Part shown: one piece after another, positions 5,643 through 6,483 of the stretch | Numbering within the stretch: the first letter of the stretch is position 1 | Layout: every line of letters starts with the position of its first letter | NCBI GenBank assembly: GCA_026713505.1 | Contig: JAPOOH010000164.1 | Location: 1 to 6,483 of the forward strand | Reading direction: 5' to 3' | Length of the DNA stretch: 6,483 nt | Origin: Chloroflexota bacterium | GTDB taxonomy: Bacteria > Chloroflexota > Dehalococcoidia > Lucifugimonadales > Australimonadaceae | Translations under genes and position numbers: made by a program | Notes under the pieces: model-generated | Told to the model about the DNA's origin: nothing | The model's database searches: none | What the model saw: only the letters and a program-made list of their open reading frames with translations

Positions 5643-6482
5643 TCACACCCATACCTGTATGCGCGGCGTGGGGGCGCTGCCGCGGTCGGGGGCATCGCCG
5701 TCGTCGTGGTCGGCCGAGTGCTCGGCGTCGTGTCCGGCGGGCGAGGAGAGGGCGGAGGGCAGGAGCTCGCACCCGATGCCGTACTGGGGGCGTGGAAGGC
5801 GACGCGACGGCGGAAGGTCGTCGTCCAGGAAAGGCTCGGTGCCGGTCCAGATGCCGAAGCACGGGGGCTTGAGGAAGGCGAGGGCAAGAGCGTCGGCCTT
5901 GTCCGGGGAGGGCAGGCCGCGTTTGCGCATCTCCCGCTTGCCCTCCAGCCGCACCTGGCCTGAACTCGAGACGTCGTAGCGCAGGGAGACGAGCTGGCCG
6001 GCGAGCTCCTCGTCGGGAGGGAGGGCGAGCAGGCCGTCGTTGAGCAGCATCCGCACCTCCCAGAAGATCTCGGAGCGGGTGTTGAAGAAGCGGGTGCGGT
6101 GCGGCGCGCGTCCGCCGAATTGGACGCCGTAGACGGGCTCGCCGAGTTCGCGGAGACGGTCGACGACGCCTCCGCCGAGTCCGCCCTCGTCGACGAACAC
6201 GGCCTCCGCGCCGGTCTCCTCCCTCGTGCGGATGACCTCGTACACGAGGCGCATCGTGTCCATGCGCCGGAAGGAGCACAGGCTGTGGACGCGCCCGCCC
6301 TGGCGCACGCAGATGGCGGACTTGTCAGTGCCGAAGCGCCCGACGTCCACGCCCAGGTAGACGGGTACGTTGGGGTCGAGGAAGCCCTCACCCCCGGCCC
6401 CTCTCCCGGGGGGAGAGGGGAGATAGGAATGCGGGGTTCCTGCCTCCGCAGGAACGACGGCGCCGGGGTCATCCTCAATTGC
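5643..6482 (-). CDS. Phage terminase large subunit, C-terminal nuclease domain (partial, runs off window)
   Basis: TerL packages phage DNA: an N-terminal ATPase motor, outside the window, feeds DNA and a C-terminal RNase H-like nuclease cuts it. The 279 residues seen here (counted from 6482) cover the nuclease. VYLGVDVGRFGTDKS (41-55) carries the first acidic residue, Asp46. AVFVDEGGLGGG (94-105) carries Asp98. SPDKADALALAF (192-203) carries the third site, Asp194 or Asp197. FFNTRSEIFWEVRMLL (132-147) and the LPPDEEL region are also typical. The last 60 residues are Pro/His/Asp-rich and look unstructured. No stop occurs up to the window edge; the GTG at 6350 encodes the Val before catalytic Asp46 and is not a plausible start. 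Residues 6-33 come from two palindromic repeats inserted in frame. No other phage gene is visible, so this could be prophage, relic or an isolated gene. Confidence 0.85.
   Translation of the reverse strand, partial: AIEDDPGAVVPAEAGTPHSYLPSPPGRGAGGEGFLDPNVPVYLGVDVGRFGTDKSAICVRQGGRVHSLCSFRRMDTMRLVYEVIRTREETGAEAVFVDEGGLGGGVVDRLRELGEPVYGVQFGGRAPHRTRFFNTRSEIFWEVRMLLNDGLLALPPDEELAGQLVSLRYDVSSSGQVRLEGKREMRKRGLPSPDKADALALAFLKPPCFGIWTGTEPFLDDDLPPSRRLPRPQYGIGCELLPSALSSPAGHDAEHSADHDDGDAPDRGSAPTPRIQVWV
6398..6420. repeat. CCCCTCTCCC palindromic repeat inside the terminase frame
   Basis: CCCCTCTCCC (6398-6407) and GGGAGAGGGG (6411-6420) form a perfect ten-base-pair stem around a GGG loop. Such CTCTCCC/GGGAGAG hairpins are common dispersed intergenic repeats in GC-rich bacteria. 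This one lies in the coding frame and is read as part of SPPGRGAGG. Confidence 0.8.
6435..6459 (-). repeat. REP-like palindromic repeat, copy 2, inside the terminase frame
   Basis: On the minus strand CGTC is followed by GTTCCTGC (6455-6448), a GGAG loop (6447-6444) and GCAGGAAC (6443-6436), a perfect eight-base-pair hairpin. Compared with the copy at 2776-2801, one stem pair is exchanged (A-T for T-A) with pairing kept and the GGAG loop unchanged. It is read in frame as VVPAEAGTP. Confidence 0.8.
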
Positions 6483-6483
6483 G

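Noticed and set aside
5643..6350. GTG at 6350 as the terminase start
   Set aside because: It encodes the valine immediately before the catalytic Asp of the first beta strand. The frame remains open and terminase-like upstream.
5540..6478. Minus-strand 312-codon frame overlapping the terminase
   Set aside because: It is a Ser/Thr/Ala/Pro-rich low-complexity shadow of the terminase in another frame. Its apparent start lies in the palindromic repeat, giving the familiar SFLRRQEP peptide of repeat translation.
1..6483. CRISPR array, tRNA or rRNA genes
   Set aside because: No regularly spaced repeat series, cloverleaf-like sequence or ribosomal RNA stretch was recognised on either strand by eye.

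Overview
All well-supported genes in this GC-rich window lie on the minus strand, so the biological order runs from high to low coordinates. A free-living bacterium is likely. The gene set (a PadR-controlled BcrA-type ABC exporter, a BioD-like/DRTGG protein, gyrA) and the VIPAEAGIQ/SFLRR-type hairpin repeats are reminiscent of a Chloroflexota genome, possibly Dehalococcoidia or SAR202. That placement is inference from gene style only.

Layout in transcription order. (1) 6482-5643: C-terminal nuclease domain of a phage-type terminase large subunit, open to the window edge. Two palindromic repeats lie inside its reading frame. (2) 5642-5515: a short non-coding stretch with a repeat tail and a directly repeated ATGTCCCCG motif that may be an insertion-sequence remnant. 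(3) 5534-5475: a strong promoter whose -10 sits inside a 40-bp inverted repeat, a likely autoregulatory operator. (4) 5423-2883: a tightly overlapping operon of a PadR-family repressor, an ABC ATPase with an unusual 67-residue N-terminal prefix, and an ABC-2 permease. (5) 2882-2717: a hairpin repeat and an extended -10 promoter. (6) 2716-513: a second compact operon of a BioD-like/DRTGG protein with a degraded P-loop, a class I glutamine-amidotransferase-fold peptidase C26 hydrolase, and a two-helix membrane protein with a Cys/His cluster. (7) 512-280: the gyrA leader with a consensus extended -10 promoter and a hairpin. (8) 279-1: the first 93 residues of GyrA.

Functionally, the PadR-ABC operon looks like a self-contained, inducible drug or peptide export module. 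The second operon joins a nucleotide-binding-fold protein, a gamma-glutamyl hydrolase and a membrane protein; the substrate cannot be told from sequence. gyrA is housekeeping and has its own promoter. The terminase is the only phage gene visible, and whether a prophage continues past 6483 cannot be seen. The items most worth a second look are the in-frame palindromic insertion in the terminase, the prefix-ATPase fusion with an internal ribosome binding site, and the promoter-operator of the PadR operon.
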